Assembly: GCA_024400815.1 (NCBI GenBank)
Contig: JAKSMD010000007.1
Location: 1 to 43,480 of the forward strand
DNA: 43,480 nucleotides
Direction: 5' to 3'
Source of the DNA: Bacteroidales bacterium
GTDB taxonomy: Bacteria > Bacteroidota > Bacteroidia > Bacteroidales > WCHB1-69
How positions within the stretch are numbered: the first letter of the stretch is position 1; the number at the start of each line of letters is the position of its first letter. The position numbers were made by a program, and so were the translations under genes. The notes beneath the pieces were generated by a model, which was given only the letters and a program-made list of their open reading frames with translations, had not been told where the DNA came from and did no database searches. This document shows positions 33,083 through 43,359 of the stretch, piece by piece.

Positions 33083-33092
33083 GTTATAGTGT

Positions 33093-34664
33093 TTAATGTT
33101 GTAGATTGTCGATTATTTGAAATGCTTTGCCGAAGTTGGCAGATATGTCTGAAGCGATAAGACTCCTATAAGATTGTGTCTCGCTATACAAATCTCCTGC
33201 CAAGCCATGAATGTGAACGCCGATGATGGCAGCTTCGGCGGAGGAGTATCCTTGTGCTTTTAGGGCCAGAAGCAAACCGGTGAGCACATCTCCGCTGCCG
33301 GCGGTAGCCATGCCCACATTGCCCGTCAAATTGAAATATTGAGTGCCATCGGGCAGGTTGACAATCGTATGATGCCCTTTCAATATAAGCACAACCCCGT
33401 ATTGCATCGCAAAATGACGCGCTTTTTCTGCACGGTCGAAGTCGTTCTCGGCAACGCCCGTTAAACGTTCGAATTCTTTAGGATGCGGCGTGAGAATGCT
33501 GTTGGGAGGGAGAAAGGCTATCCATGTCTTATGGTTGGCCAGCATATTGAGGGCGTCGGCGTCTAGGATGATGGGGGATTGAATACTGTCGAGCACATCC
33601 TTGATGAGATTGGTGGCTTGGGCACTGGTCCCCAAACCGGGACCAATAGCAAGAGCGTTGATAGCAGACAGCTTTTCCCAATCAATACGACTAACGGAAT
33701 CGGGATTCTCGTCCTTGCTTAAAATGGCTTCTGGTAAAACGGCAGGGAGAATTTGGATGACATTCTCGGTGGTGTGGACGGTCAACTTGCCAATGCCTCC
33801 GCGCATGGCAGCGGTGGCCGACATGATAGCCGCCCCAGGCATGTTGCCGCTGCCCGCAATCAAAAGCCCGTGACCAAAAGTTCCTTTGTTGGAATAGGGG
33901 TGGACATCTCGTAGCATACGAGATACCAACTCTCTGGTGATGAGATAATGTTGGCCGCATAAATCCCTTGGCGGAAACATCTGTATATCTATGATGCGGA
34001 CGTCTCCGTAGGCCGCAAATGCTTCACCCATCATGAAAGCAAGTTTCGGGTATTGTATGGCCAGGGTGGTGTCTGCCATGACTATCGCATTTTGCATTGG
34101 CGTGTGCTGGTCGCAAAATAGCCCGGATGGAACATCAATGGCAATAGTGTATGCGTTTGCTTTGTTGATAGCTTCGATGGCTTCCTTGTGGGCGCCTATA
34201 GCGGGTTTGTTGAGCCCGATGCCGAAAATGGCATCCACTATGAGACTGTCGTCAGGAATCTCAATAGGATTTTCTAAAGGCCAAAAGAGGAGGTTGGTAT
34301 GGGGACTGCTTAGGAGTTCTTTCCAAAGGTTGAGGTTTGCCTCCATCTCTGGACTATAATGCGGTTGCGTGCTTTGGCAAACTACAACTGTAATGTCGAA
34401 ACCATGCTCAGAACAATGCGCTTGAAGTTTTCTAGCAATGACTAAGCCATCTCCGCCATTGTTTCCTGTGCCGCAAAAAACAAATAAGGAAGGCCAATCC
34501 ATACCCCGCATGATGGAAAGAACATGTTCGGCACACGCACAACCAGCTCGTTCCATCAGCTGAATGGACGGAATAGGTTCATGCTCCATCGTGTGCTGTT
34601 CGCATTTTCGCGTTTCTTCCACGGTGGGGAGAAGGTAAGAACTTTCACTTGCGTAGTCTTCCAT
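33093..34664 (-). CDS. nnr: Bifunctional NAD(P)HX epimerase/ADP-dependent dehydratase
   Basis: A 523-residue fusion enzyme that repairs hydrated NAD(P)H. The N-terminal YjeF_N epimerase (about 1-225) has LMERAGCACAEHV, FCGTGNNGGDGLVIARKL and AIDVPSGLFCD. The C-terminal dehydratase (about 235-523) has the ribokinase-like fold with HPYSNKGTFGHGLLIAGSGN, AIGPGLG, LTPHPKEFERLTG and TAGSGDVLTGLLLAL, which holds the phosphoryl-transfer Asp. Both parts look intact. The gene opens a four-gene operon; a TATCTTTG box (minus, 34685-34692) lies 21 bases before the ATG in the 33-base gap after radC. Linking NAD(P)H repair to exported thioredoxins is unusual. Confidence 0.95.
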   Translation of the reverse strand: MEDYASESSYLLPTVEETRKCEQHTMEHEPIPSIQLMERAGCACAEHVLSIMRGMDWPSLFVFCGTGNNGGDGLVIARKLQAHCSEHGFDITVVVCQSTQPHYSPEMEANLNLWKELLSSPHTNLLFWPLENPIEIPDDSLIVDAIFGIGLNKPAIGAHKEAIEAINKANAYTIAIDVPSGLFCDQHTPMQNAIVMADTTLAIQYPKLAFMMGEAFAAYGDVRIIDIQMFPPRDLCGQHYLITRELVSRMLRDVHPYSNKGTFGHGLLIAGSGNMPGAAIMSATAAMRGGIGKLTVHTTENVIQILPAVLPEAILSKDENPDSVSRIDWEKLSAINALAIGPGLGTSAQATNLIKDVLDSIQSPIILDADALNMLANHKTWIAFLPPNSILTPHPKEFERLTGVAENDFDRAEKARHFAMQYGVVLILKGHHTIVNLPDGTQYFNLTGNVGMATAGSGDVLTGLLLALKAQGYSSAEAAIIGVHIHGLAGDLYSETQSYRSLIASDISANFGKAFQIIDNLQH

Positions 34665-34684
34665 AGAATGAAAATTTAAGAGGG

Positions 34685-34692
34685 CAAAGATA
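34685..34692 (-). promoter_or_regulatory. TAnnTTTG box for the nnr operon
   Basis: TATCTTTG on the minus strand in the short gap between radC and nnr, 20 bases before the ATG at 34664. Confidence 0.65.
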
Positions 34693-34697
34693 CAATT

Positions 34698-35402
34698 TTA
34701 TAAGATTCCTTCTTCGTGAAAACTGAAATAGCATTCCTTATGTATGATGATGTGGTCTAAAAGATTGATGTTTAGTATTTTTGATGCGTCTTGAATCTGT
34801 TTGGTTAAAAATCGGTCATCTTTACTCGGACGTACTGAACCGGAAGGGTGGTTGTGGCAGACCACAATGCCCGTGGCGGAGTTCAATAATGCGTTTTGTA
34901 TGATAATTCGAACATCAACCGTGGTAGAGGTTATTCCGCCTTTCCCAATTTGCTGTGTGGCAATGATTTTGTTGGACTGCGAGAGATAGATGACCCAGAA
35001 TTCTTCGTGCTTGAGATGGGCTATTTTGTCTTGCATGATAGATACGACGTCATTGGCATTATGGATATGCTGTTCTTGTCGAACGCTTTCGGAACGAACT
35101 CGACGGTCAAGTTCAAAGGCGGCCAGTAGGGCAATGGCTTTCGCTTCGCCGATGCCTTTGATTTTTAGCAGTTCCTGTAACGGCATGTCGGATAGGGTTG
35201 CTAAGCTGTTATGGCAAGTTGATAGCAGACGCTTCGCCAAAGCAACGGCATTTTCTGACGAGGTGCCCGTACGAAGAAGAATAGCGATGAGCTCGGCATC
35301 GGATAGCGATGACGCGCCTTTTGTGAGGTATTTCTCACGAGGACGGTCTTGAGAACTCCATTCTGAAATGGTGAGTTTGGTCGGCGTGTGTGTCGTGTCC
35401 AT
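34698..35402 (-). CDS. radC: RadC-family (JAB/MPN domain) protein
   Basis: A 234-residue protein of the RadC family. The N-terminal part has a helix-hairpin-helix (LLKIKGIGEAKAIALLAAFE, about 78-97). The JAB/MPN+ domain at about 110-234 has the metal site CHNHPSGSVRPSKDD with His183, His185 and Asp196. RadC's role is still unsettled, despite its name; it has not been shown to be a repair enzyme in E. coli. The start codon overlaps the stop of the DUF58 gene (TAATG), so translation is coupled. The likely transcript runs from the DUF58 promoter. Confidence 0.95.
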   Translation of the reverse strand: MDTTHTPTKLTISEWSSQDRPREKYLTKGASSLSDAELIAILLRTGTSSENAVALAKRLLSTCHNSLATLSDMPLQELLKIKGIGEAKAIALLAAFELDRRVRSESVRQEQHIHNANDVVSIMQDKIAHLKHEEFWVIYLSQSNKIIATQQIGKGGITSTTVDVRIIIQNALLNSATGIVVCHNHPSGSVRPSKDDRFLTKQIQDASKILNINLLDHIIIHKECYFSFHEEGIL

Positions 35403-36337
35403 TAAACGGTGTGCTCCCGTTTCAATAAGTACGGAAGCAGAATTTGATCGAAACCTTGAGTGATGTCGGCAGGAATGACGTCAATTTGGTATTGTCCGCA
35501 TTTGACTTGGATTTCGTGGAAGTAGTCGTGGATGGTCTTTTGATAGAACTCTCGGATGTTGTTGGCGTGAACTTTGACCTCCTCGCCGGTTTCCATGTCA
35601 ACAAAGCGGTACAATCGATTTTCAAAGGCGAAGTCGTATTCCAAACTGCGGTCGAACGTGTGGAAAAGCAATACCTCATGCTTGTTGTGGCGTAAGTGTC
35701 CTAATGCCAACATTAACTCTTCTAGATTCTTTTGGGACTCGAGCATGTCGCTGAAGATGATGACCAAGGAACGACGGTGAATCTGCTCTGCAATTTGGTG
35801 CAGCGTGTCTGTAACCATGGAACCGCGGCGTACATCCTGGCCGATAGGTTGCAAGATTTTTTCCAATTCGCGGTAAATCATCTTTTGGTGGGCGTCACCC
35901 CCGCGCGCTTGGGTGTGCAAATCCAATTTGTCGGAAAAAACACTCAATCCAACGGCATCTCGCTGACTTTTGAAAATTTGCATTAAAATGGCTGCGGCAT
36001 AAACGGAGAAAAAAATCTTATTAGGCGCTGCTAACGAGTACTTGTCTCGGAATGGGAAATACATGGAGGATGAGTTGTCAATGATTAGGTGGCAACGCAA
36101 ATTCGTCTCTTCTTCGTATTGCTTGACAAATAATTTGTCTGTTCGAGCGAATAATTTCCAGTCGATATGTCGAATGGGCTCGCCCGTGTTGTATTGTCGG
36201 TGCTCGGCAAACTCAACGGAGAAACCATGCATCGGACTGCGGTGCATTCCCGTGATAAATCCTTCAACTACCTGTTTCGCAACAAACTCAATGTTGTCGT
36301 ACTGCGTGATTTTTGTTAAATCTATATTGTATGCCAT
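35402..36337 (-). CDS. DUF58-domain protein (MoxR-associated type)
   Basis: A 311-residue protein of the DUF58 family, which usually has a vWA-like fold and works with a MoxR-type AAA+ ATPase. The signature FAEHRQYNTGEPIRHIDWKL is followed by FARTDKLFVKQYEEETN and a metal-site-like IDNSSSMYF, with a later stretch SLVIIFSDMLES. No MoxR gene is present in the window. The frame continues to 36361 with a TTG codon, but that codon overlaps the promoter box TACCTTTG (36359-36366), so the ATG at 36337 is preferred. It overlaps radC by one base. In some Bacteroidota this protein sits beside BatA/BatB-type genes, which are absent here. Confidence 0.9.
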   Translation of the reverse strand: MAYNIDLTKITQYDNIEFVAKQVVEGFITGMHRSPMHGFSVEFAEHRQYNTGEPIRHIDWKLFARTDKLFVKQYEEETNLRCHLIIDNSSSMYFPFRDKYSLAAPNKIFFSVYAAAILMQIFKSQRDAVGLSVFSDKLDLHTQARGGDAHQKMIYRELEKILQPIGQDVRRGSMVTDTLHQIAEQIHRRSLVIIFSDMLESQKNLEELMLALGHLRHNKHEVLLFHTFDRSLEYDFAFENRLYRFVDMETGEEVKVHANNIREFYQKTIHDYFHEIQVKCGQYQIDVIPADITQGFDQILLPYLLKREHTV

Positions 36338-36358
36338 GTTTTCTTGAATAATGGGCGG

Positions 36359-36366
36359 CAAAGGTA
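36359..36366 (-). promoter_or_regulatory. TAnnTTTG box for DUF58-radC
   Basis: TACCTTTG on the minus strand, 21 bases before the ATG at 36337. It shows that the upstream TTG of the open frame is not the start codon. Confidence 0.65.
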
Positions 36367-36397
36367 CGATTTTTATGCTTGCTTTTGCTCGAATTTG

Positions 36398-38041
36398 CTA
36401 TTTTGAAATAAATTCACTCCAAACTTCGCGAAATTCTTCGGTGAATCTGAGCGTGATTGGGTCTTCCTCATAAATGTTATCTAAGGAGAATAAAATGGGA
36501 GCCTTGCCACTTTCGTAAAATAGTATGCTCGGAAAGGAATTGCACAGTTTGAAAATGTAGCGTGGGTAATGTGCGTAGCGTCTTGGATTACTATAATATA
36601 GCTCAAATGGACGCCGTAAATACCTCTTGAGCTCTTTTGATAGTTCGTGCTCTTGCAAAGCTCCCGGTATGAAAGGATATAGGATGCCAATGTTCACCGT
36701 GCTGTCCACATCGTTCAGGATGGTAAGCAGACTGTTCCGACAGGCAGAACATTCTAGTTCGTTGTTTATCAGCAGTATGTTTTTTCCGACAGGAAGGTTG
36801 GCAAGCGACAGATATTGCTGCGCTGCATTTTGAAAAAACGGCTGCGTGACAGGGTGGCTGTTTCTGTATGTCATGATCCTGATACTAGGAACTGGATCGT
36901 GCTGCCTGAAAAACTTCTCTTGCAGAATGCGGTATTCGCCCGGCTTCAGACCGGTCCAATGGATGGTGTCGTCCAGGACCAGCTCTATTAGACGGTCGTT
37001 CCAGCTGATGCGTGCTTTGTCTGCGGTTAGGTCGTATAAGTTGAATGGAAAACGGTGGACGGTGTACGCACTGTCTGTGTTGTCGCGTGCAGAGTATATG
37101 GAAGCATTTCGGGCGGAATCTAAGATTGCATATTTCAAGGTGGAACGGTGCGAAACGGTGTCGAATTGCGTGTAGTACATGAGGTAGTCGCCACCTATGG
37201 GAAAGACGACTTTCGGGTATGAATAGCGGAAGATGTCGTTCATGGTAGCATGGATGCGCTCAATGCCATAAGGAACAGACATGCTCTGCTGGATGTATTC
37301 GTCCTCAAATGGGTGCCAATGGGGTAGAGGAAAGGATACATCTTCTATCCAAGTTCCATCAAGTGCATATTTCTTTAGGAGCGGCTTACGGGTACTGAGG
37401 AAGTAAACATATTGCTCATCGCGGAAGAGATACCGATTGGGATTCGCCTGTACGACATGCGGAACTTCGTATGGCAAATCTCGTATGAGTTCTTCTTTCC
37501 CATTGGCCAGGTTCACCCGAAACCAATGGTACCCAAAATCGTGGTCCTCTTCGAAAAAGTATAGTTCCCCCAAGTGCATATAATTGTTTTTTATGTTTGG
37601 ATGAGCATACAAGGTGTCGTACTCAAATTGGTTGATTTCGTTTTTATGGTAAATAAGTACATTGTCTTGTACGGAAATGGTTAGGGTGTCTCCCGTAATC
37701 CAGAAATCGGTTATCCAAAACGTTCGAACTAGATTTTCAGCATCGAGGGAACTATGAGGTAGAGACAGTGTGAAAACAGTTTGCATATAATCGTTCAAAG
37801 ATACTGCATATAACAAGGCCTGATAACCCTTGGATTTGTCTTGAAAGGCCTTGGCGTCAATGTAATAGAAACTTCCTTCGCAAACATTGCATTTAAGGAG
37901 GGACAGGTTTTCCGGAATATTTGTTTCGTCAATCCTAATCGTTGTGTCAAGGTCAAATTGGCTTCCAATCCAAGATTGTCCATTGGCCAATAAGGAGGTC
38001 AAGAGCAGTATTGCAAGCGTGATATATGCATTTGTTTTCAT
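36398..38041 (-). CDS. Exported protein with C-terminal CxxC domain, unknown function
   Basis: I do not recognise a named family. The 547-residue product has a signal peptide (MKTNAYITLAILLLTSLLANG, then Q). About 380 residues follow, with many Tyr and Trp and repeated strand-like segments, possibly a six-bladed propeller-like fold. The C-terminal about 130 residues resemble a thioredoxin-fold domain: NILLINNELECSACRNSLLTI has the motif Cys-Ser-Ala-Cys near 430-433, and NSFPSILFYESGKAP could be the cis-proline region. The redox role and propeller are inference. It lies 7 bases downstream of the small exported gene at 38049-38540 and is probably cotranscribed with it from 38745. Confidence 0.7.
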   Translation of the reverse strand: MKTNAYITLAILLLTSLLANGQSWIGSQFDLDTTIRIDETNIPENLSLLKCNVCEGSFYYIDAKAFQDKSKGYQALLYAVSLNDYMQTVFTLSLPHSSLDAENLVRTFWITDFWITGDTLTISVQDNVLIYHKNEINQFEYDTLYAHPNIKNNYMHLGELYFFEEDHDFGYHWFRVNLANGKEELIRDLPYEVPHVVQANPNRYLFRDEQYVYFLSTRKPLLKKYALDGTWIEDVSFPLPHWHPFEDEYIQQSMSVPYGIERIHATMNDIFRYSYPKVVFPIGGDYLMYYTQFDTVSHRSTLKYAILDSARNASIYSARDNTDSAYTVHRFPFNLYDLTADKARISWNDRLIELVLDDTIHWTGLKPGEYRILQEKFFRQHDPVPSIRIMTYRNSHPVTQPFFQNAAQQYLSLANLPVGKNILLINNELECSACRNSLLTILNDVDSTVNIGILYPFIPGALQEHELSKELKRYLRRPFELYYSNPRRYAHYPRYIFKLCNSFPSILFYESGKAPILFSLDNIYEEDPITLRFTEEFREVWSEFISK

Positions 38042-38048
38042 GAAAGTG

Positions 38049-38540
38049 CTATTTCGTGTTTAAGATGTTTGATTGGGAAACATAAATGTTCATGGTCCCC
38101 TCGCCGTCTTTGGTGTAGTTCCAGGTGGCGTTGACAAAGTAAGTGTCAAATCCTTTGCGAGAGGTGCGGGCGACCGCTACGGTTTTGGATCTTCTACCGG
38201 AATAGACACCCTTGCTGCCATCCAGTTCGCTTTCAGCTATAAGTTCGTTGATGGCGTTTGTGATGGCGATTTCAGCATTCTCACTTAACACTTCCGGAAT
38301 GGCCGTGGACGGGTAGGTGCTGAAACGCGGAAGTCTGCAGGCGCTGAAACCACTGCCAAAACAGTTGAGCTGAGCCGGAACGCCCTCTACGTCGGATGTC
38401 GTGTAGGTGATTTCGTTGTAAAGATTCAACCATGCCCAAAATCCACCATTGGATTTGTGGACGATGACGTTGGGTTGACCTTCGGCCATGGTGCCGAGGA
38501 CAATGCTGATCATGCTTAAAAGAAGGAATAACTTTTTCAT
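38049..38540 (-). CDS. Small exported protein of unknown function
   Basis: A 163-residue protein with a signal peptide (MKKLFLLLSMISIVLGTMAEG); I do not recognise the family. The mature part has two Cys (CFGSGFSACR), which could make an internal disulfide, a Ser- and Thr-rich composition, and a C-terminal strand-like stretch (YFVNATWNYTKDGEGTMNIYVSQ). A membrane anchor or repeat was not seen. The gene is 7 bases from the start of the CxxC protein gene, so these two exported proteins are made together and could be partners. It has an unusually long leader of about 200 bases from the promoter box at 38745-38752. Confidence 0.75.
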   Translation of the reverse strand: MKKLFLLLSMISIVLGTMAEGQPNVIVHKSNGGFWAWLNLYNEITYTTSDVEGVPAQLNCFGSGFSACRLPRFSTYPSTAIPEVLSENAEIAITNAINELIAESELDGSKGVYSGRRSKTVAVARTSRKGFDTYFVNATWNYTKDGEGTMNIYVSQSNILNTK

Positions 38541-38625
38541 TGTTTTTTGTTTTTGTGATTGTTTCTTTTGTTAAGAATGGTTTTTCCCGTTTCGTGGGTG
38601 GGCATAGCCGGCTACGTGATTGTCG

Positions 38626-38640
38626 GTCAACCTGGTTGAC
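38626..38640. promoter_or_regulatory. 15-bp palindrome in the long leader
   Basis: GTCAACC-T-GGTTGAC is a perfect inverted repeat about 100 bases downstream of the likely transcription start. It could be an operator or an RNA hairpin with an impossibly short loop, so DNA binding is more likely. Confidence 0.4.
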
Positions 38641-38744
38641 GTTAATCATTTTTTTGTGTCTTCTTGTGGCGTTGCTTTTGTTATTTATTAAACTATTGTA
38701 AAACCAGTTGGGGTGCCAGCCCATTCTTGTTTTGTTTTGCGATA

Positions 38745-38752
38745 CAAAAATA
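38745..38752 (-). promoter_or_regulatory. TAnnTTTG box for the exported unknown pair
   Basis: TATTTTTG on the minus strand, 204 bases before the ATG at 38540. No nearer box was found, so the transcript would have a leader of about 200 bases. Confidence 0.5.
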
Positions 38753-38828
38753 CAACGAGGAAATGTGTTTTGTTGTGCTTCTGTAAATTTTTTTTCATGT
38801 TGATAATAAATAAGTTGTTAAAAATAGA

Positions 38829-38857
38829 TGTTAAATTTTAACAAACATTTGTTAAAA
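38829..38857. promoter_or_regulatory. Overlapping TGTTAA/TTAACA palindromes
   Basis: TGTTAAA-T-TTTAACA (38829-38843) overlaps TTTTAACAAA-CA-TTTGTTAAAA (38836-38857). Both are perfect. The half-sites match those upstream of the comEA-like gene, suggesting a common DNA-binding protein. Confidence 0.5.
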
Positions 38858-38987
38858 TTAAATGGCTTATTTGGAAGTTTTTTGTCTTTTCTTTGTAAAA
38901 AGTGGTCGTGTCCGGCGTCGGTGCTCTGTTGGGGCAAGGTGGCAAACTGTGGATAACTTTTTGCGTCGGGATAACAGATTTTTTGTG

Positions 38988-38995
38988 TAACTTTG
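38988..38995 (+). promoter_or_regulatory. TAnnTTTG box for the M3 peptidase gene
   Basis: TAACTTTG ends 26 bases before the ATG at 39022. The longer open frame starting at 38902 would span this box and is therefore rejected. Confidence 0.65.
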
Positions 38996-39021
38996 CGCCC
39001 TCAATTTTAATACCTATTCGT

Positions 39022-41142
39022 ATGAAACACAATCTTGTTATTATGAGCATTATTACGGTGGGCGTAATTGGCGCTGCCTGTCACAAAAAAACGGAAGACG
39101 TCTCCCTGAAAGACAATCCTTTTATGAAAGAATGGAATACCCCATACGGCGTTCCTCCTTTTGATGAAATTAAGAAAGAACATTATCTCCCGGCTTTCCA
39201 GGAGGGCATGAGACTGCAAAAGGAGAATGTTGAGGCTATTGTGAATAGTACGGAGGACCCAACTTTTGCCAATACCATTATTCCTTTGGAATACAGTGAC
39301 GAACTGCTGAATAAGGTCGCCTCTGTGTTCTTCAATTTGGTGGAATGCTGCAATGATGAGGAAATGGAACAGCTGGCAGATACGATTATGCCGATGTACA
39401 CCCAGCACAGCGATGATATTATGCTGAATGATAAACTTTTAAAAAAAGTTAAAAAAGTATATGATAATAGAAAGAAGGAGAATCTGAATCCGGAACAACT
39501 TCGTCTTCTTGAAGAAACCTATAAGGGCTTTGTCCGTGGCGGTGCGAATGTCCCAGTTGAAAAACAAGAGCGCTTTCGCGAAATCAATACGAAATTGGCG
39601 TCCCTTACTCAAAAGTATGGCAATAATGTGCTGAAGGCAACCAATGATTATACTTTGGTCGTTTCTGATGTGAAGAGATTGGAGGGCCTTACCGAACAAC
39701 AACTCGACAATGCAAAGCAATTGGGCAATGAAGATGCTAAAACAAAAGGCAAGTACGTCTTCACACTGGATATGCCGACACTTGAGCCGTTCTTGATGAA
39801 CTGCAAGGATAGAGCACTCCGCAAGGAAATCTGGACTGCTTACGCCAATCGCTGTTTGGGCGGCCAATACGATAATACTAAAATCATTAACGAAATTGTT
39901 AACCTTCGTCTTGAAAAAGCACAAATTTTGGGTTACGACAACTATGCTAACTATGTGCTTGATGACTGTATGGCTAAGAATGCCGAAAATGTGTACCAGC
40001 TTTTGAATCAAGTCTGGACACCGGCCATCGCAAAAGCTAAAGAGGAAGCTGCCCTCTATCAAAAGATGATAGATAAAGAGCGTGGCGGATTCAAGTTGGA
40101 ACCGTACGACTGGCGTTACTATAGTGAAAAACTTCGTAAAGAAAAGTACGATTTGAATGATGAGGATATCCGTCCGTATTTCTCACTCGATACGGCTCAA
40201 AAAGGTCTATTTATGGTTTGCAACAAATTGTATGGTTTGACCTTCAAAGAGAATAAAGACATTCCTGTTTATCAGAAAGATGTTAAGGTTTATGAAGTAA
40301 TTGACAATAATGAGGTCATCGCTGTTGTCTACATGGATTTCTTTCCTCGGGCTAGCAAGAGAAGCGGCGCTTGGATGACGAATTTCCGCGAACAATATTA
40401 TACTCGCGACGGGAAGAATATGATCCCTGTCGTATCTCTGGTGTTCAATTTCACAAAACCTTCTGGCAGCAAACCTTCTATGCTGAACATTGATGAGGTT
40501 CAAACGATGTTCCATGAATTCGGCCACGCTTTGCATAGCATCCTTTCCCGCTGCCACTATCGTTCATTGTCAGGCACTAATGTTCCACGCGATTATGTTG
40601 AAATGCCTTCCCAATTTATGGAGCATTTTGCTTTTGAACCGGAAGTGCTGCAACTCTATGCCAACCATTACGAAACGGGTGAAAATATTCCCGATGCTTT
40701 GATTCAAAAGATGGAAGCTGCTGCAACGTATGGCCAGGGCTTTATCAACACGGAACTCTTGGCTGCATCTTTGCTCGATATGGATTATCATACGATTACA
40801 AAGAAAACAGATGTCAAGTTGCCTGCTTTTGAAAAAGAACATTTGTCAAAAATCGGTTTGATTTCATCCATTATTTCCCGTTATCAAAGCCCGTACTTCC
40901 AACACATCTTCTCTGGCGGTTATGGTGCCGGCTACTATAGCTATACTTGGGCCGCTGTGCTGGATAATGATGCTTTTGAAGCATTTAAGGAAAATGGCGT
41001 TTTTGATAAAGCTACGGCTACGGCCTTCAGAACCAATATTTTGGAAAAAGGCAATACGGAAGATGCTATGGATTTGTATGTCGCATTCCGCGGCAAAGAA
41101 CCTTCTATTGATCCGTTGTTGAGAAATAGAGGCCTGAAATAA
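39022..41142 (+). CDS. M3-family peptidyl-dipeptidase lipoprotein (Dcp-like)
   Basis: A 706-residue zinc metallopeptidase that would trim short peptides, taking dipeptides from C-termini if it acts like Dcp. The active site is HEFGHALH, with His498, Glu499 and His502, within the family pattern MFHEFGHALHSILSRCHY. The later motif GYGAGYYSYTWA holds substrate-binding tyrosines. The N-terminus reads MKHNLVIMSIITVGVIGAAC, with a lipobox GAAC, so the mature enzyme is a periplasm-facing lipoprotein rather than cytoplasmic as in E. coli. The start at 39022 is preferred over the frame opening at 38902, because a promoter box lies between. LigA follows after 99 bases. Confidence 0.95.
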   Translation: MKHNLVIMSIITVGVIGAACHKKTEDVSLKDNPFMKEWNTPYGVPPFDEIKKEHYLPAFQEGMRLQKENVEAIVNSTEDPTFANTIIPLEYSDELLNKVASVFFNLVECCNDEEMEQLADTIMPMYTQHSDDIMLNDKLLKKVKKVYDNRKKENLNPEQLRLLEETYKGFVRGGANVPVEKQERFREINTKLASLTQKYGNNVLKATNDYTLVVSDVKRLEGLTEQQLDNAKQLGNEDAKTKGKYVFTLDMPTLEPFLMNCKDRALRKEIWTAYANRCLGGQYDNTKIINEIVNLRLEKAQILGYDNYANYVLDDCMAKNAENVYQLLNQVWTPAIAKAKEEAALYQKMIDKERGGFKLEPYDWRYYSEKLRKEKYDLNDEDIRPYFSLDTAQKGLFMVCNKLYGLTFKENKDIPVYQKDVKVYEVIDNNEVIAVVYMDFFPRASKRSGAWMTNFREQYYTRDGKNMIPVVSLVFNFTKPSGSKPSMLNIDEVQTMFHEFGHALHSILSRCHYRSLSGTNVPRDYVEMPSQFMEHFAFEPEVLQLYANHYETGENIPDALIQKMEAAATYGQGFINTELLAASLLDMDYHTITKKTDVKLPAFEKEHLSKIGLISSIISRYQSPYFQHIFSGGYGAGYYSYTWAAVLDNDAFEAFKENGVFDKATATAFRTNILEKGNTEDAMDLYVAFRGKEPSIDPLLRNRGLK

Positions 41143-41167
41143 ATCGAAAAGATTAAAATCATAAGAT

Positions 41168-41216
41168 ATCAAACTATGAAGTGTGCGACAGAGCAGTTGC
41201 CATTTCATAGTTTGAT
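41168..41216. other. 13-bp stem with long loop between M3 peptidase and ligA
   Basis: ATCAAACTATGAA (41168-41180) pairs perfectly with TTCATAGTTTGAT (41204-41216), leaving a 23-base loop. No T run follows, so it is unlikely to be a simple terminator; it may be a control element or a processing site in the ligA leader. Confidence 0.5.
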
Positions 41217-41235
41217 GTTTATATAAATAATATAG

Positions 41236-43272
<2,037 letters not shown>

Positions 43273-43323
43273 GTTGGGCCGTGCGACAGGCACTTGCGTA
43301 TTTTCTTTATTAAAAAATCTTTC

Positions 43324-43339
43324 TATGGTGTAAACCATA
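43324..43339. promoter_or_regulatory. Palindrome upstream of an outgoing promoter
   Basis: TATGGT-GTAA-ACCATA is a perfect inverted repeat centred about 24 bases upstream of the centre of the box at 43352-43359, a position suited to an operator. The regulated gene would lie beyond the window. Confidence 0.4.
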
Positions 43340-43351
43340 AGAAAAAAAGTG

Positions 43352-43359
43352 TATTTTTG
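43352..43359 (+). promoter_or_regulatory. TAnnTTTG box near the window end
   Basis: TATTTTTG matches the promoter consensus. The 120 bases that follow it hold no open frame of size, so either a long leader, a small RNA, or the next gene starts outside the window. Confidence 0.5.

Larger units (their letters stand above)
38541..39021. other. Divergent intergenic control region of about 480 bp
   Basis: The two divergent genes have promoter boxes at 38745-38752 (minus) and 38988-38995 (plus). Between them is an AT-rich stretch with overlapping palindromes (38829-38857), and a TTATCCACA box lies at 38948-38956 on the minus strand. The minus-strand leader (38541-38740) holds a 15-bp palindrome at 38626-38640. 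No gene was found in it. Confidence 0.7.

Noticed and set aside
36338..36361. TTG start for the DUF58 protein
   Set aside because: The TTG is part of the TACCTTTG promoter box; the ATG at 36337 has normal spacing from it.
38281..38724. 147-residue minus-strand open frame overlapping the small exported gene
   Set aside because: It overlaps the exported gene with a clear signal peptide in another frame and is basic, His- and Arg-rich shadow sequence.
38760..38960. Replication origin
   Set aside because: Only one DnaA box was found, and there is no dnaA or other origin-linked gene nearby.
38902..39021. Longer start for the M3 peptidase
   Set aside because: The first 40 residues would cover the promoter box at 38988 and hide the lipoprotein signal that starts at 39022.
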